Positions 16,533-26,141 of a stretch of DNA of 64,000 bases are shown here, piece by piece. The position numbers were made by a program, and so were the translations under genes. How positions within the stretch are numbered: position 1 is the first letter of the stretch; every line of letters begins with the position of its first letter. Source of the stretch: Clostridioides difficile_D (GTDB lineage: Bacteria; Bacillota; Clostridia; Peptostreptococcales; Peptostreptococcaceae); the NCBI GenBank assembly GCA_945861085.1, contig OX244046.1:1240001-1304000 (forward strand), read 5' to 3'. Under the pieces are notes generated by a model. The model had not been told where the DNA came from and made no database searches. It saw nothing but the letters and a program-made list of their open reading frames with translations.

Positions 16533-17586
16533 TATAATAATTGGAATTGATACTAGCTGCTATACTACTTCTATAGCAGCTATCTCTTTAGAGAAGAAAG
16601 TTATATTTAATGAAAAAATAATGCTAGAAGTAAGGGATAATGCAAAAGGTTTAAGACAGAGTGAAGCTGTATTCCAACACATAAATAATTTAGGGATTCT
16701 TAGTGATAGGATAAAATCATTTAAAGATAAGTTTAATGTAGAAGGGGTTTGTTCCTCAACAAAACCTAGACCTGTTGAAAATTCATATATGCCTGTATTT
16801 AATGTAGGACATAATTTTGGAAAGCTATTATCTAGTATATATGGTTGTAGGTTTTATGAGACTACTCATCAAGAAAATCACATAGAATCAAGTTTATTAA
16901 ATAGTAAATTGAAAAATAATAATAGGTTTATTTCTGTTCATATGTCTGGTGGTACTACAGAGATACTTTTAATAACCAAACAGGATAGTAATTACAATAT
17001 ATGTAATACTAATTTAGATAGAATTGCCAAAATAAGTATTAAAAAAGATAATAAAAGTAAATTATACAATAATTTTGGATATAATATAGATATAATTGGA
17101 GGAAGTAAGGATATTAGTTTTGGTCAACTTATAGATAGGATAGGAGTTAAGTTAGGATATAAGTTTCCTTCAGGAAAATATTTAGATGAAAATGCTTTAA
17201 ATTGTAATCTTAAAATAGAAAGTGGTCTGAAAACTTCTGTAAGAGATGGATATATGAATTTATCTGGGTTAGAAAATCAGGTAAATAAGATTATAGAAGA
17301 TAATGGAGATAATACTAATCAAAAAGAATACGTATCTAAGTTAGTATTAGATTCAGTAGTCAGAAATATGTTTAAATCTTTAGTATATTTATGTGAAACT
17401 TACAATGTAAATGAAGTAGTCTTTGCAGGTGGAGTTTCTGCAAGTAAGTATATTCTTAAAGAATTAAGTCTGAAATTAAGAAAAAAGCATATAGAAGCTC
17501 ATTTTACAGAACCACAATATTCAACTGATAATGCTGTTGGGTGTGCTATAATAGGATTGAATAACTTTTTAGGAGAAAGAGTATGA
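16516..17586 (+). CDS. TsaD-like M22 family protein (Kae1/Gcp paralogue)
   Basis: A 356-residue ASKHA-fold protein related to TsaD, the tRNA N6-threonylcarbamoyladenosine transferase, but diverged. It begins IIIGIDTSCYTTSIAAIS, keeps the metal-binding HxxxH as HQENH, and has MSGGTTEILL where TsaD has SGGHTE-type sequence, plus EVVFAGGVSASKYI near the end. Such paralogues are common in clostridia beside nusB/xse; their role is not established. The ATG at 16516 is preferred over upstream GTG/TTG codons. It overlaps nusB and ends with a 4-bp ATGA overlap with xseA, so the four genes are translationally linked. Confidence 0.82.
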   Translation: MKLENNIIIGIDTSCYTTSIAAISLEKKVIFNEKIMLEVRDNAKGLRQSEAVFQHINNLGILSDRIKSFKDKFNVEGVCSSTKPRPVENSYMPVFNVGHNFGKLLSSIYGCRFYETTHQENHIESSLLNSKLKNNNRFISVHMSGGTTEILLITKQDSNYNICNTNLDRIAKISIKKDNKSKLYNNFGYNIDIIGGSKDISFGQLIDRIGVKLGYKFPSGKYLDENALNCNLKIESGLKTSVRDGYMNLSGLENQVNKIIEDNGDNTNQKEYVSKLVLDSVVRNMFKSLVYLCETYNVNEVVFAGGVSASKYILKELSLKLRKKHIEAHFTEPQYSTDNAVGCAIIGLNNFLGERV

Positions 17587-18788
17587 AACTAAGAGCTTTA
17601 GATATAAGTGAAGCAAATTCATATATTAAAAGAATTTTAATAAACGACCCAATACTTTCCAATCTTAAAGTTAAGGGAGAAATTTCTAATTTTAAGGTTC
17701 ATAGTAGTGGAAATGTATATTTATCACTTAAAGACGAAACATCAAAGTTAAACTGTGTAATTTTTAAAAGTAATTTTAATCGTAATCTAAAACTAGATAA
17801 TGGTGTGAAAGTTATAGCCAATGGATATATATCGGTCTATGAAAGAGATGGTGCGTATCAATTATATATTAATGAAATTGAAATAGAGGGAATAGGAAAT
17901 TTACACATAGAATTTAATAGATTAAAAGAAAAACTTAATAAAGAAGGATTATTTGACCCTAAATACAAGATACCTATACCTAAAATGCCAAACTCAATTG
18001 GCGTTATAACATCTCCAACAGGTGCTGTTATAAGAGATATAATAAATGTGATAAAAAGGAGATACCCAAAAGTTAACATAAAGCTTTACCCAGTAACAGT
18101 ACAAGGAGACAAATCAGCAGAAGAAATATGTGAAGCAATTAGGTTTTTCAATCATATGAAGAATATTGATACACTTATAATTGGTAGAGGTGGGGGTTCG
18201 ATAGAAGAACTTTGGTCTTTTAATGATGAAATGGTAGCAAGAGAGGTTTTTAATTCTCAAATTCCAATAATATCAGCAGTTGGGCATGAAACTGACTTTA
18301 CTATTTGTGATTTTGTATCTGATATGAGAGCACCAACACCATCAGCAGCAGCAGAGATTGCTACTCCATCACTAGATGATATAAACTATAAACTTGGAAA
18401 CATAAAAAGCAGAATGAGTAAGTCTCTTACAAATCAAATTGAACTAGACCAATATAGATTAGAATCAGTATTTAATAAGATAAATAACTATTTAGATTCT
18501 TACACAATAAAAGATAAAGTTATACAATTGGATAAAATATATGATAAAATAATTTTTGGAATAGAAAACAATTTAAAATTAGAAGATGAAAAACTAATAA
18601 AGATTGGAGCATTGCTTCATAATTTAAGTCCATTGGCGACTATGGATAGAGGTTATAGTATAGCTCAAAAAGATGGAAAAGTAATAAACAGTATAAAAGG
18701 ATTGAAAACAAAAGATAGCATAGATATAGTATTGAAAGATGGAAATTTAGAATGTATGATAGATAAAATTGAAAATAAAGAGGTATAG
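17583..18788 (+). CDS. xseA: Exodeoxyribonuclease VII large subunit
   Basis: The catalytic subunit of exonuclease VII, which degrades single-stranded DNA from both ends during repair. The 401-residue protein has the OB-fold start (VKGEISNFKVHSSGNVYLSLKD) and the catalytic core (GVITSPTGAVIRDI, GRGGGSIEELWSFNDE, SAVGHETDFT, DMRAPTPSAAAE), then a long helical C-terminal region. It overlaps the M22 gene by 4 bp and is followed at once by xseB. Confidence 0.96.
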   Translation: MKLRALDISEANSYIKRILINDPILSNLKVKGEISNFKVHSSGNVYLSLKDETSKLNCVIFKSNFNRNLKLDNGVKVIANGYISVYERDGAYQLYINEIEIEGIGNLHIEFNRLKEKLNKEGLFDPKYKIPIPKMPNSIGVITSPTGAVIRDIINVIKRRYPKVNIKLYPVTVQGDKSAEEICEAIRFFNHMKNIDTLIIGRGGGSIEELWSFNDEMVAREVFNSQIPIISAVGHETDFTICDFVSDMRAPTPSAAAEIATPSLDDINYKLGNIKSRMSKSLTNQIELDQYRLESVFNKINNYLDSYTIKDKVIQLDKIYDKIIFGIENNLKLEDEKLIKIGALLHNLSPLATMDRGYSIAQKDGKVINSIKGLKTKDSIDIVLKDGNLECMIDKIENKEV

Positions 18789-18789
18789 T

Positions 18790-19005
18790 ATGAATTTAAC
18801 CTATGAAGAAGCTTATAAAAGATTAGAGAGTATTTTAAATGAATTAGAATCTAAAAATACTAGCTTAGATGAATCTTTAAGCTTGTATGAAGAAGGTATA
18901 AGCCTTTATAAACATTGTAATAAGCTTTTAGATGATGCTAAATTGAAAATAAGTAAATTTAATCAATTAGGAATAGAAGAAGATTTTAAAGTAGAGGAGG
19001 AGTAA
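18790..19005 (+). CDS. xseB: Exodeoxyribonuclease VII small subunit
   Basis: The 71-residue helical protein (NLTYEEAYKRLESILNELE) wraps the helical tail of XseA and is needed for its stability. The ATG at 18790, one base after the xseA stop, fits the family length; an in-frame ATG at 18769 lies inside xseA and would add an atypical tail. RBS AAAGAGGT lies upstream within xseA. Confidence 0.94.
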   Translation: MNLTYEEAYKRLESILNELESKNTSLDESLSLYEEGISLYKHCNKLLDDAKLKISKFNQLGIEEDFKVEEE

Positions 19006-19007
19006 AA

Positions 19008-19895
19008 TTGAAATTTAAACAATGTCTGAAAGAGAAAGCAAGTTTTATAGAAAATGTACTTAAAGAATATATGCCTAAAGAAGAGGGATACCAAAAAACT
19101 GTTATTGAAGCTATGAACTACAGTTTGAGTGCTGGAGGTAAAAGATTAAGACCAATACTTACATTAGAGGCTTGTAAAATAGTTGGAGGGAATGAAGAGG
19201 ACGCTATTGCCTTTGCTGTTGCAATTGAAATGATACATACATATTCGCTAATACATGATGATTTACCTGCTCTTGATAATGATGACTTAAGAAGAGGAAG
19301 ACCAACAAATCATAAAGTATATGGAGAAGCGATGGGGATTTTAGCAGGAGATGCTTTATTGAACTATGCCTTTGAAGTAATGCTTGCAGGTTCAATCAAT
19401 AAAGAAAACCCAGAAAAGTATCTAAAAGCTATAAATGAGATTGCTAAAGGTGCTGGTATATATGGAATGATAGGCGGTCAAGTAGTAGATGTAGAAAGTG
19501 AAAATAAGCAAATTGAAAAAGAAAAACTAGATTATATACATATGAATAAAACTGCTGCAATGATGGTAGGCTGTATGAGAGCAGGAGCTACTATAGGTGG
19601 AGCAAATGCAGAGCAAATGGAAGAAATAACTAAATATGCAAAAAATATCGGATTATCATTCCAGATAGTAGATGATATACTAGATATAGTAGGAGATGAA
19701 GTTAAATTAGGGAAAAAGGTTGGAAGTGATATAGAAAATCATAAGTCAACATATCCATCTCTTTTAGGTTTAGATAAATCTAAAGAAATTGCACATAATT
19801 TGATTGATGAAGCAAAGAAGAGTATAGAAAAATTATCTGAAGATGTAGATTTTTTAAAGGGATTGGCTGAATATATAATAGATAGAGAATACTAA
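19008..19895 (+). CDS. ispA: Polyprenyl (farnesyl/geranylgeranyl) diphosphate synthase
   Basis: It condenses isopentenyl diphosphate with allylic diphosphates to make the short-chain precursors for undecaprenyl phosphate and other isoprenoids. The 295-residue protein has both Asp-rich motifs: DDLPALDND in the first region and DDILD in the second, as well as GGKRLRP. The start is TTG 19008 with GAGGAGG directly upstream. It lies in an operon with dxs, which makes the upstream isoprenoid precursor. Confidence 0.94.
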   Translation: MKFKQCLKEKASFIENVLKEYMPKEEGYQKTVIEAMNYSLSAGGKRLRPILTLEACKIVGGNEEDAIAFAVAIEMIHTYSLIHDDLPALDNDDLRRGRPTNHKVYGEAMGILAGDALLNYAFEVMLAGSINKENPEKYLKAINEIAKGAGIYGMIGGQVVDVESENKQIEKEKLDYIHMNKTAAMMVGCMRAGATIGGANAEQMEEITKYAKNIGLSFQIVDDILDIVGDEVKLGKKVGSDIENHKSTYPSLLGLDKSKEIAHNLIDEAKKSIEKLSEDVDFLKGLAEYIIDREY

Positions 19896-19924
19896 AATAT
19901 ACAGCTAAAATCGAGGAGGGAAAA

Positions 19925-20362
19925 ATGGATTTTTTTTCGGAGATTTTTAACAATGGGGCTTTGGGAATAAGTCTGATTGCTTGTTTCTTAGCACAATTTA
20001 TAAAAATATTTACTGGCAAGGAAAAAAGAATTGAGTTATCAAGAATACTTATTTCAGGAGGTATGCCTAGTTCCCATAGTTCTTTTGTTACAAGTTTAGC
20101 TACAGTGGTAGGTATTGAAAAAGGGTTTAATTCTACTGATTTTGCTATAATTACTGTGCTTGCTCTGATTATAATGTATGATGCAGCAGGTGTTAGACGG
20201 GCTGTTGGTAAACAAGCTACTATATTAAATCAAATAGTAGCAGACATACAACATGGAAAGCATATAGAGCAGAAGAAATTAAAAGAATTAATAGGTCACA
20301 CACCACTAGAAGTTTGGTTTGGAGCTTTACTTGGTATAGTAACAGCTTTAATATTGATGTAA
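19925..20362 (+). CDS. YuiD-like membrane protein (DUF212, acid-phosphatase-like fold)
   Basis: A 145-residue membrane protein with three to four hydrophobic segments and the family block GGMPSSHSSFVTSLAT near residues 47-62, which resembles the PAP2 phosphatase SxxxH signature. Its placement between ispA and dxs suggests a lipid or isoprenoid-phosphate link, but no activity has been shown for this family to my knowledge. ATG 19925 follows GAGGAGGG. Confidence 0.85.
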   Translation: MDFFSEIFNNGALGISLIACFLAQFIKIFTGKEKRIELSRILISGGMPSSHSSFVTSLATVVGIEKGFNSTDFAIITVLALIIMYDAAGVRRAVGKQATILNQIVADIQHGKHIEQKKLKELIGHTPLEVWFGALLGIVTALILM

Positions 20363-20395
20363 ATTGAAAATTTACAAAATAAAGGTGAGGATAAT

Positions 20396-22261
20396 ATGTA
20401 TAAATATTTAGATAAAGTAAATTCTCCAAAGGATATAAAAAATATGAGCATAGAAGAAATGGATTTACTTGCAAAGGATATAAGAAAGTTCTTAGTAAAA
20501 TCTGTTTCTAAGACAGGAGGACATTTGGCTTCTAATTTAGGAGTAGTTGAGTTAACATTAGCACTTCATAAAGTATTTGATAGTCCTAAAGATAAGATTG
20601 TGTGGGATGTAGGACATCAATCTTATGTTCATAAAATGGTTACTGGAAGAAAAGATTGTTTTGTATCTTTGAGACAATTTAATGGACTAAGTGGTTTTCC
20701 AAAGGAGAGTGAAAGTCCTCATGATATTTTTGACACAGGGCATAGCAGTACATCTATTTCTATAGCTACAGGTATTGCCTGTGCTAGAGATATAAAAAAA
20801 GAAAACTATAGTGTTATATCTATAATTGGAGATGGTTCTATAACAGGAGGTATGGCACTTGAAGCTTTAAACCAATTGGGATATATAAATACCAATATGA
20901 TAGTAATCCTTAATGATAATGAGATGTCCATAGATAAAAATGTTGGTGGAATGTCTAAATATCTGTCAAGTATTATAAGAAACTCAACAGTTGAGAAAAT
21001 GACAGATGAAGTTGATAAAATTTTAAATGTTACACAAACAGGTGAAATTTTATCTAAGACTGCACATAGATTTAAAGATAAACTAATGTGTAGCTTTTCT
21101 CCTCAGGACTGTTCATTTTTTGATTCCTTAGGTATAAGGTATTATGGTCCTATAGATGGTCATAATACTAAAGACTTAATAGATATATTGAGAAAGGCTA
21201 AACACAAAACAGGACCTGTTCTTTTACATGTAATTACGAAAAAAGGAAAAGGGTACAGATTTGCAGAGGAACAACCTGATAAATATCATGGAGTATCAAA
21301 GTTTGATATAAAGACAGGTGTTACATCTTCAAAAGTTAAGTCTATGTCAACTAGTGTTGGAGAAAAACTGGTTGATATGGCTAATGAAAATGAAGAGATA
21401 GTAGCTATAACGGCTGCGATGCCATCTGGTACAGGTCTAAACCTATTTGAACGTGCATATCCAAAAAGATATTATGATGTTGGTATAGCTGAACAACATG
21501 CAACAGGATTTGCAGCAGGTCTTGCAAAAAATGGTATGAAACCTTACTTCGCTGTATATTCGTCGTTTTTGCAAAGAGCATATGACCAACTTATTCACGA
21601 TGTATGTATAACAAAAAAGCCAGTTACTTTTCTTATAGATAGAGCTGGGTTAGTTGGAAATGATGGAGAAACTCATCATGGTATGTTTGATTTAAGTTAC
21701 TTAAATTCTATTCCAAATATTGTAGTAATGGCGCCAAAAGACACAAAAGAGATGGAACTTATGATGGATTTGTCATTACAATTAGATTGTCCATTAGCAA
21801 TTAGATACCCAAGAGGAAATAGTTATTACCTAGATAAGGGAGAATATAAAGAAATTGTATTAGGTAAATATGAGGTATTGGATGATGGACAAGATACAGT
21901 TATACTTTCTATTGGAAGTATGGTAAAACATGCTTTGGATGCTAAAGAAATATTATTAAAAGAAGGAATAAATCCAACAATAGTCAATGCGAGATTTTTA
22001 AAGCCAATGGATGAAGATATGCTGAATGTCTTATTAAAGAATCACAAAAATGTAGTTACAATAGAGGATAATATTGTAACTGGAGGATTTGGAAGTAGAA
22101 TAAATAAGTTTATTATAGACAATGAATATAATGTAAATATACTTAATATAGCAATACCAGAAGAATTTGTAAAACATGGCAATGTGGATGAATTGTATGA
22201 TTTTGTAGGACTGTCTCCAAAAAGTATTGCTAATAAAATAAGAAAGCTAATTATCGAATAA
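20396..22261 (+). CDS. dxs: 1-deoxy-D-xylulose-5-phosphate synthase
   Basis: This thiamine-diphosphate enzyme condenses pyruvate and glyceraldehyde-3-phosphate, the first step of the MEP isoprenoid pathway. The 621-residue protein has the expected GDGSITGGMALEALN cofactor block, the DVGIAEQHATGFAAGLA block of the pyrimidine-binding domain, and the C-terminal transketolase domain. ATG 20396 follows AGGTGAGG. It is the last gene of the nusB-dxs run. Confidence 0.97.
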   Translation: MYKYLDKVNSPKDIKNMSIEEMDLLAKDIRKFLVKSVSKTGGHLASNLGVVELTLALHKVFDSPKDKIVWDVGHQSYVHKMVTGRKDCFVSLRQFNGLSGFPKESESPHDIFDTGHSSTSISIATGIACARDIKKENYSVISIIGDGSITGGMALEALNQLGYINTNMIVILNDNEMSIDKNVGGMSKYLSSIIRNSTVEKMTDEVDKILNVTQTGEILSKTAHRFKDKLMCSFSPQDCSFFDSLGIRYYGPIDGHNTKDLIDILRKAKHKTGPVLLHVITKKGKGYRFAEEQPDKYHGVSKFDIKTGVTSSKVKSMSTSVGEKLVDMANENEEIVAITAAMPSGTGLNLFERAYPKRYYDVGIAEQHATGFAAGLAKNGMKPYFAVYSSFLQRAYDQLIHDVCITKKPVTFLIDRAGLVGNDGETHHGMFDLSYLNSIPNIVVMAPKDTKEMELMMDLSLQLDCPLAIRYPRGNSYYLDKGEYKEIVLGKYEVLDDGQDTVILSIGSMVKHALDAKEILLKEGINPTIVNARFLKPMDEDMLNVLLKNHKNVVTIEDNIVTGGFGSRINKFIIDNEYNVNILNIAIPEEFVKHGNVDELYDFVGLSPKSIANKIRKLIIE

Positions 22262-22344
22262 AAAATTAATATGAATATTATAGATTAAGACTGATATAAA
22301 ATATAAAATTTATCAATTAAAATAAATATCAAGTGTGTTACTTT

Positions 22345-22376
22345 AAGCTACTTTAGTTACTATTAAAGTAGCTTTT
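22345..22376 (+). terminator. Probable terminator after dxs
   Basis: AAGCTACTTTA (22345-22355) pairs with TAAAGTAGCTT (22364-22374) over an 8-nt loop. The T-tail is short (four T), so strength is uncertain. Confidence 0.65.
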
Positions 22377-22393
22377 AACAGAAAGGTAATTTT

Positions 22394-23206
22394 ATGAAAA
22401 AAAGAATAGATTTATTATTAGTAGAACAAGGGCATTTTGAAAGTAGAGAAAGAGCCAAAAAAGCAATAATGGCTGGATTAGTTTTTGTTGATAATCAGAG
22501 ATGTGATAAGGCTGGTACAGAAGTAAAAGAGGACTGCAATATAGAAGTAAAAGGAAATCCAATACCATATGTCAGTAGGGGTGGTTTAAAGCTTGAAAAA
22601 GCAATGAAAAATTTTGACTTAACTATTGATGGAAAAGTATGTATGGATATAGGTGCATCTACAGGTGGTTTTACAGATTGTATGCTCAAAAATGGAGCAA
22701 TAAAAGTATTTTCTATAGATGTTGGCTATGGTCAACTCGCATGGAAATTGAGACAAGATGATAGAGTTGTGTGTATGGAAAGAACAAATATAAGAAACGT
22801 GACAATAGAAGATACGAAGCAGTTTGCAGATTTTGCATCAATTGATGTGTCTTTCATATCATTAAAATTAGTACTTCCAAAAGCAAAGGAGTTAGTACGT
22901 CATGATGGAGAAATTGTCGCTTTGATTAAACCTCAATTTGAAGCAGGAAGAGAAAAAGTTGGCAAAAAAGGGGTAGTTAGAGAAAAATCTACACATATAG
23001 AAGTTATAAAAATGATTTCTGATTTCTCCGTCGAAAATGGATTTGAGATTTTAGGATTAGATTTTTCTCCTATTAAGGGACCTGAGGGAAATATAGAATA
23101 TCTAATTCATTTGAGAAATGGAAATGAAGGATATGAATTTGATAGTGAGATACACAATAATAAAATAATAGAAGTCGTTGAGGCTTCTCATAATTTAGAC
23201 AAATAG
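22394..23206 (+). CDS. TlyA-family rRNA 2'-O-methyltransferase / hemolysin-like
   Basis: The 270-residue protein has an N-terminal S4 RNA-binding domain (about 1-60; RIDLLLVEQGHFESRERAKKAI) and an FtsJ-like Rossmann methyltransferase domain (CMDIGASTGGFTDCML; KPQFEAGREKVGKKGVV). The family is named hemolysin A, but characterised members methylate 16S/23S rRNA. In many Firmicutes it lies with dxs and recN, as here. argR, often found between tlyA and recN, is absent: only 19 bp separate them. Confidence 0.9.
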   Translation: MKKRIDLLLVEQGHFESRERAKKAIMAGLVFVDNQRCDKAGTEVKEDCNIEVKGNPIPYVSRGGLKLEKAMKNFDLTIDGKVCMDIGASTGGFTDCMLKNGAIKVFSIDVGYGQLAWKLRQDDRVVCMERTNIRNVTIEDTKQFADFASIDVSFISLKLVLPKAKELVRHDGEIVALIKPQFEAGREKVGKKGVVREKSTHIEVIKMISDFSVENGFEILGLDFSPIKGPEGNIEYLIHLRNGNEGYEFDSEIHNNKIIEVVEASHNLDK

Positions 23207-23225
23207 GTTAAAAGGGGGCTTAGAC

Positions 23226-24905
23226 TTGATCCTCGAATTATATATGAAAAACTGTGCTTTAGTTGAAGAGCTAAGGTTGAATATTGATAAAAATTTAAAT
23301 ATACTTACAGGTGAAACTGGTTCAGGAAAATCTATAATAATAGATGCACTTGGACTTTGTCTAGGTGATAAATATGATAGGTCTTTTCTAAGAAAAGGAA
23401 CAGATAAGGGACTTGTTGAGGCTGTGTTTTTGTCAGATAATATATATCTAAAAAAAATATTAGATGAAAATGATATAAGTATGGAAGATGATAATTTATT
23501 GGTCATAACTAGGTTGATATACTCAGACGGAAAGAGTACTGCTAGAGTAAATGGAAGGACTGTTAAAGTATCTCTTCTTAAAGAAATTGCATCTACACTT
23601 ATAGATATACATGGTCAACATCAAAATCAGGCTTTGTTTAATAAAGATACTCATTTGAAATTTCTAGATCTTTTTGGAGAAAATGAATTAGAAAAGTTTA
23701 AAGCTGCCTATAGAAAAGTATACCATAAGTATAGTGAATTAAAAAAAGCTTTGAATAGCTTGACAGAAAATAAGGATGAGATGCAAATTCAACGAGAAAT
23801 AGATTTATTAAGATTTCAAATAAATGAAATTGAGGCTGCAAACTTAAATAAGAATGAATATGAAGATTTATTAAAACAAAGAGAAGTTTATAGAAACAGT
23901 GAAAAGATATATAATAATCTAAATTCGAGTTACAGTAAATTACATAATGGTGAGTATAATGTTATTGACCTAATAGGTCTTGCATCTAAAGAACTTAATG
24001 ATATATCTAAATATGACAGTGTTTTAAGTGAATACAGTGATACTGTAGAAAGGATTATGTATGAGTTACAAGATATATCTGGTGATATAAGAAATTACAA
24101 AGATAATATAGACTTTGAACCTTATGAGTTAGAACAGATTGAACTTAGAATTGATGAGATTAACAATTTAAGAAGAAAATATGGAGATAGCATAGATGAT
24201 ATATTTGAGTATTATGAAAAAATTAAAGATAGATTAGATGAAATATTAAATAGAGATGAAAGAGTTGAACAGTTAAAAAGTCAACTGATGAATATAGAAG
24301 AAGATTTAAAAATAAAAGCTAATAAATTGACTAAAGCGAGAATAGAAGTAGCAACTACTTTAGAAAAAATACTTCTTGATGAATTAAAAAGTCTAAATAT
24401 GAAAAATGTAATGTTCAAGGTTAATTTTGAAGAAAGTTCATTTACCCTAAATGGAATAGATGATATTGAATTTATGATATCCTTTAACTTAGGAGAAGAT
24501 ATTAAACCTATATATAAAGTTGCATCAGGTGGTGAGATGTCTAGATTTATGTTGGCATTTAAGACAATATTGGCTGATATAGATGATATTGATACATTAG
24601 TGTTCGATGAAATAGATACAGGCATAAGTGGAATAGCAGCACAAATTGTTGGTGAGAAATTGAGTGATATAGCAAAGAAAAAACAGATAATATGTATAAC
24701 TCATTTACCTCAAATTGCTGCAAATGCAGATACTCATTATTGTATAGAGAAAGATACCTCAAATAATAGAACATTTACAAATGTTAGTAAATTAAATCAA
24801 TGTCAAAGAAAAAATGAAATTGCTAGACTTATAGCAGGTAATAATATAACAGAAAAAACTATTGAGCATGCAAGTGAAATTATTGAAATGGCTAAAAAAT
24901 GTTAG
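23226..24905 (+). CDS. recN: DNA repair protein RecN
   Basis: RecN is an SMC-like ATPase recruited early to double-strand breaks. The 559-residue protein has Walker A GETGSGKSI near residue 31, a central coiled coil (about 150-370), the signature VASGGEMSRFMLA and Walker B TLVFDEIDTGISG. The TTG start at 23226 is set by GGGGG at 23214-23218. A strong terminator follows. Confidence 0.96.
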   Translation: MILELYMKNCALVEELRLNIDKNLNILTGETGSGKSIIIDALGLCLGDKYDRSFLRKGTDKGLVEAVFLSDNIYLKKILDENDISMEDDNLLVITRLIYSDGKSTARVNGRTVKVSLLKEIASTLIDIHGQHQNQALFNKDTHLKFLDLFGENELEKFKAAYRKVYHKYSELKKALNSLTENKDEMQIQREIDLLRFQINEIEAANLNKNEYEDLLKQREVYRNSEKIYNNLNSSYSKLHNGEYNVIDLIGLASKELNDISKYDSVLSEYSDTVERIMYELQDISGDIRNYKDNIDFEPYELEQIELRIDEINNLRRKYGDSIDDIFEYYEKIKDRLDEILNRDERVEQLKSQLMNIEEDLKIKANKLTKARIEVATTLEKILLDELKSLNMKNVMFKVNFEESSFTLNGIDDIEFMISFNLGEDIKPIYKVASGGEMSRFMLAFKTILADIDDIDTLVFDEIDTGISGIAAQIVGEKLSDIAKKKQIICITHLPQIAANADTHYCIEKDTSNNRTFTNVSKLNQCQRKNEIARLIAGNNITEKTIEHASEIIEMAKKC

Positions 24906-24925
24906 TGAAAAATGGGCATTTTAAT

Positions 24926-24967
24926 AGGTGTAAAGAATTTTTAGATAAATGCTTTACACCTTTTTTT
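24926..24967 (+). terminator. Terminator after recN
   Basis: AGGTGTAAAG (24926-24935) pairs with CTTTACACCT (24952-24961), followed by a T-run to 24967. The loop is 16 nt. Confidence 0.9.
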
Positions 24968-25054
24968 ATGATTAAATTATTTTAAAATATTTAATGGCTA
25001 TATTGAAGAAAAGAGAAATTAAAAACGGAATAAAATTTGTATAAATTTGTAACT

Positions 25055-25082
25055 TTGAAATTTATAGATGCTTAAGTATAAT
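25055..25082 (+). promoter_or_regulatory. Sigma-A promoter for the anchored protein gene
   Basis: TTGAAA (25055-25060) and TATAAT (25077-25082) are 16 bp apart and 35 bp upstream of the ATG at 25118. Confidence 0.55.
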
Positions 25083-25117
25083 ATTATTTATTAAGGCAGT
25101 AGTGAGGGGGATGTAGA

Positions 25118-25984
25118 ATGAATAAAAAAAATACTATGCACTTAATTTTTACAATTGTAATTTTTATTTTATTATGGTATATTTCGTTAATAGTAAGTGA
25201 AATTAACAAAAATATTGAAAGCTGTAATAATAAATTGGATTATTTGTCACAAGAGATTATGAGTACTAAGTCGGATATTAGCAATACTATAAATGAAGAA
25301 ATGTCAAAAAGTTATATAACAAAAAGCATTGATTTAAAAGTTAAAAAAATCGAAAAAAAAGAATGTATTATTGATGTAGATGTCCAATTGAGTAAGCTTG
25401 GAGAAGATGGAAAAGTATTTTTTATGTATAAAAAAGATAGTGATAAATGGAATGAAATTGAAATGACAAAATATGGAGAATTATCATATGCTTGTGAAAT
25501 AAAAATAAATACAGGCAGTGAATATGACTATAAAGTAGTTACAAGTGGAACTATATCTGAAAGTTCTGATGTACAAAAATTGACTAATTCTGATTATATG
25601 CCTGAACAACCTATATTTAATTCTGGAATAAGAGATAATAGAGAATACTTTATTGAAATAGTAGAAAATAGTAAACTACTTAATCATGAAAGTGAAAAGT
25701 CAAAAAATAAAGTTTATAACAATATTAGTTTAGAGAAAGTAGATATTATTGTAAATGAAGGGAAAAAAGATACTGTATACAAAGCTAAATCTGTTAAAAG
25801 CTTGAATGATGGTAAAGCTAATAATTCAAATAGAAATCAAGTGAATTATGAAGCAAGTTTTCCTAAAAGAGATATTGATGATATTATTTATATTAAAGCT
25901 AAACTTACATACAATAATGGAGTAGAATATATAAAGGATATAACTGAAGATATAACTATGGGCTTACAAGATTTAGAAAAATAA
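25118..25984 (+). CDS. Membrane-anchored protein of unknown function
   Basis: I do not recognise a family. The 288-residue protein has one N-terminal membrane segment (about 7-27), a short coiled-coil-like stretch (about 30-60), then a polar region rich in beta-prone stretches, presumably extracytoplasmic. No catalytic motif is evident and there is no sortase or lipobox signal. ATG 25118 follows GAGGGGG. It is a single gene between recN and a MITE-like element; recN and spoIVB are often close neighbours in related bacteria, so it belongs to an accessory insertion. Confidence 0.7.
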   Translation: MNKKNTMHLIFTIVIFILLWYISLIVSEINKNIESCNNKLDYLSQEIMSTKSDISNTINEEMSKSYITKSIDLKVKKIEKKECIIDVDVQLSKLGEDGKVFFMYKKDSDKWNEIEMTKYGELSYACEIKINTGSEYDYKVVTSGTISESSDVQKLTNSDYMPEQPIFNSGIRDNREYFIEIVENSKLLNHESEKSKNKVYNNISLEKVDIIVNEGKKDTVYKAKSVKSLNDGKANNSNRNQVNYEASFPKRDIDDIIYIKAKLTYNNGVEYIKDITEDITMGLQDLEK

Positions 25985-26013
25985 ATACATATTTAAATAA
26001 ATTTGTTCAATAA

Positions 26014-26136
26014 AATAGGGGCTGTCTCAAAACAGAGATAAGTATCTTTTTCACTGTTGAAAAGATGAAAATATATTTGATTTCATACAAAAAAGAGTGC
26101 CTTATGAAAAACGTTCACTTTGAGACACTCCCTATT
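26014..26136. mobile_element. MITE-like inverted-repeat element (123 bp)
   Basis: The outer ends are imperfect 20-bp inverted repeats: AATAGGGGCTGTCTCAAAAC at the left and, read in reverse complement, AATAGGGAGTGTCTCAAAGT at the right. TAAA flanks each side (26011-26014 and 26136-26139), a possible 4-bp target duplication. An inner hairpin ATCTTTT/AAAAGAT (26044-26066) is included. The GGCTGTCTCAAAA end resembles ends of clostridial insertion sequences. No transposase is encoded, so it would be a non-autonomous relic. It sits between convergent genes and may double as their terminator. Confidence 0.5.
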
Positions 26137-26141
26137 AAAAA

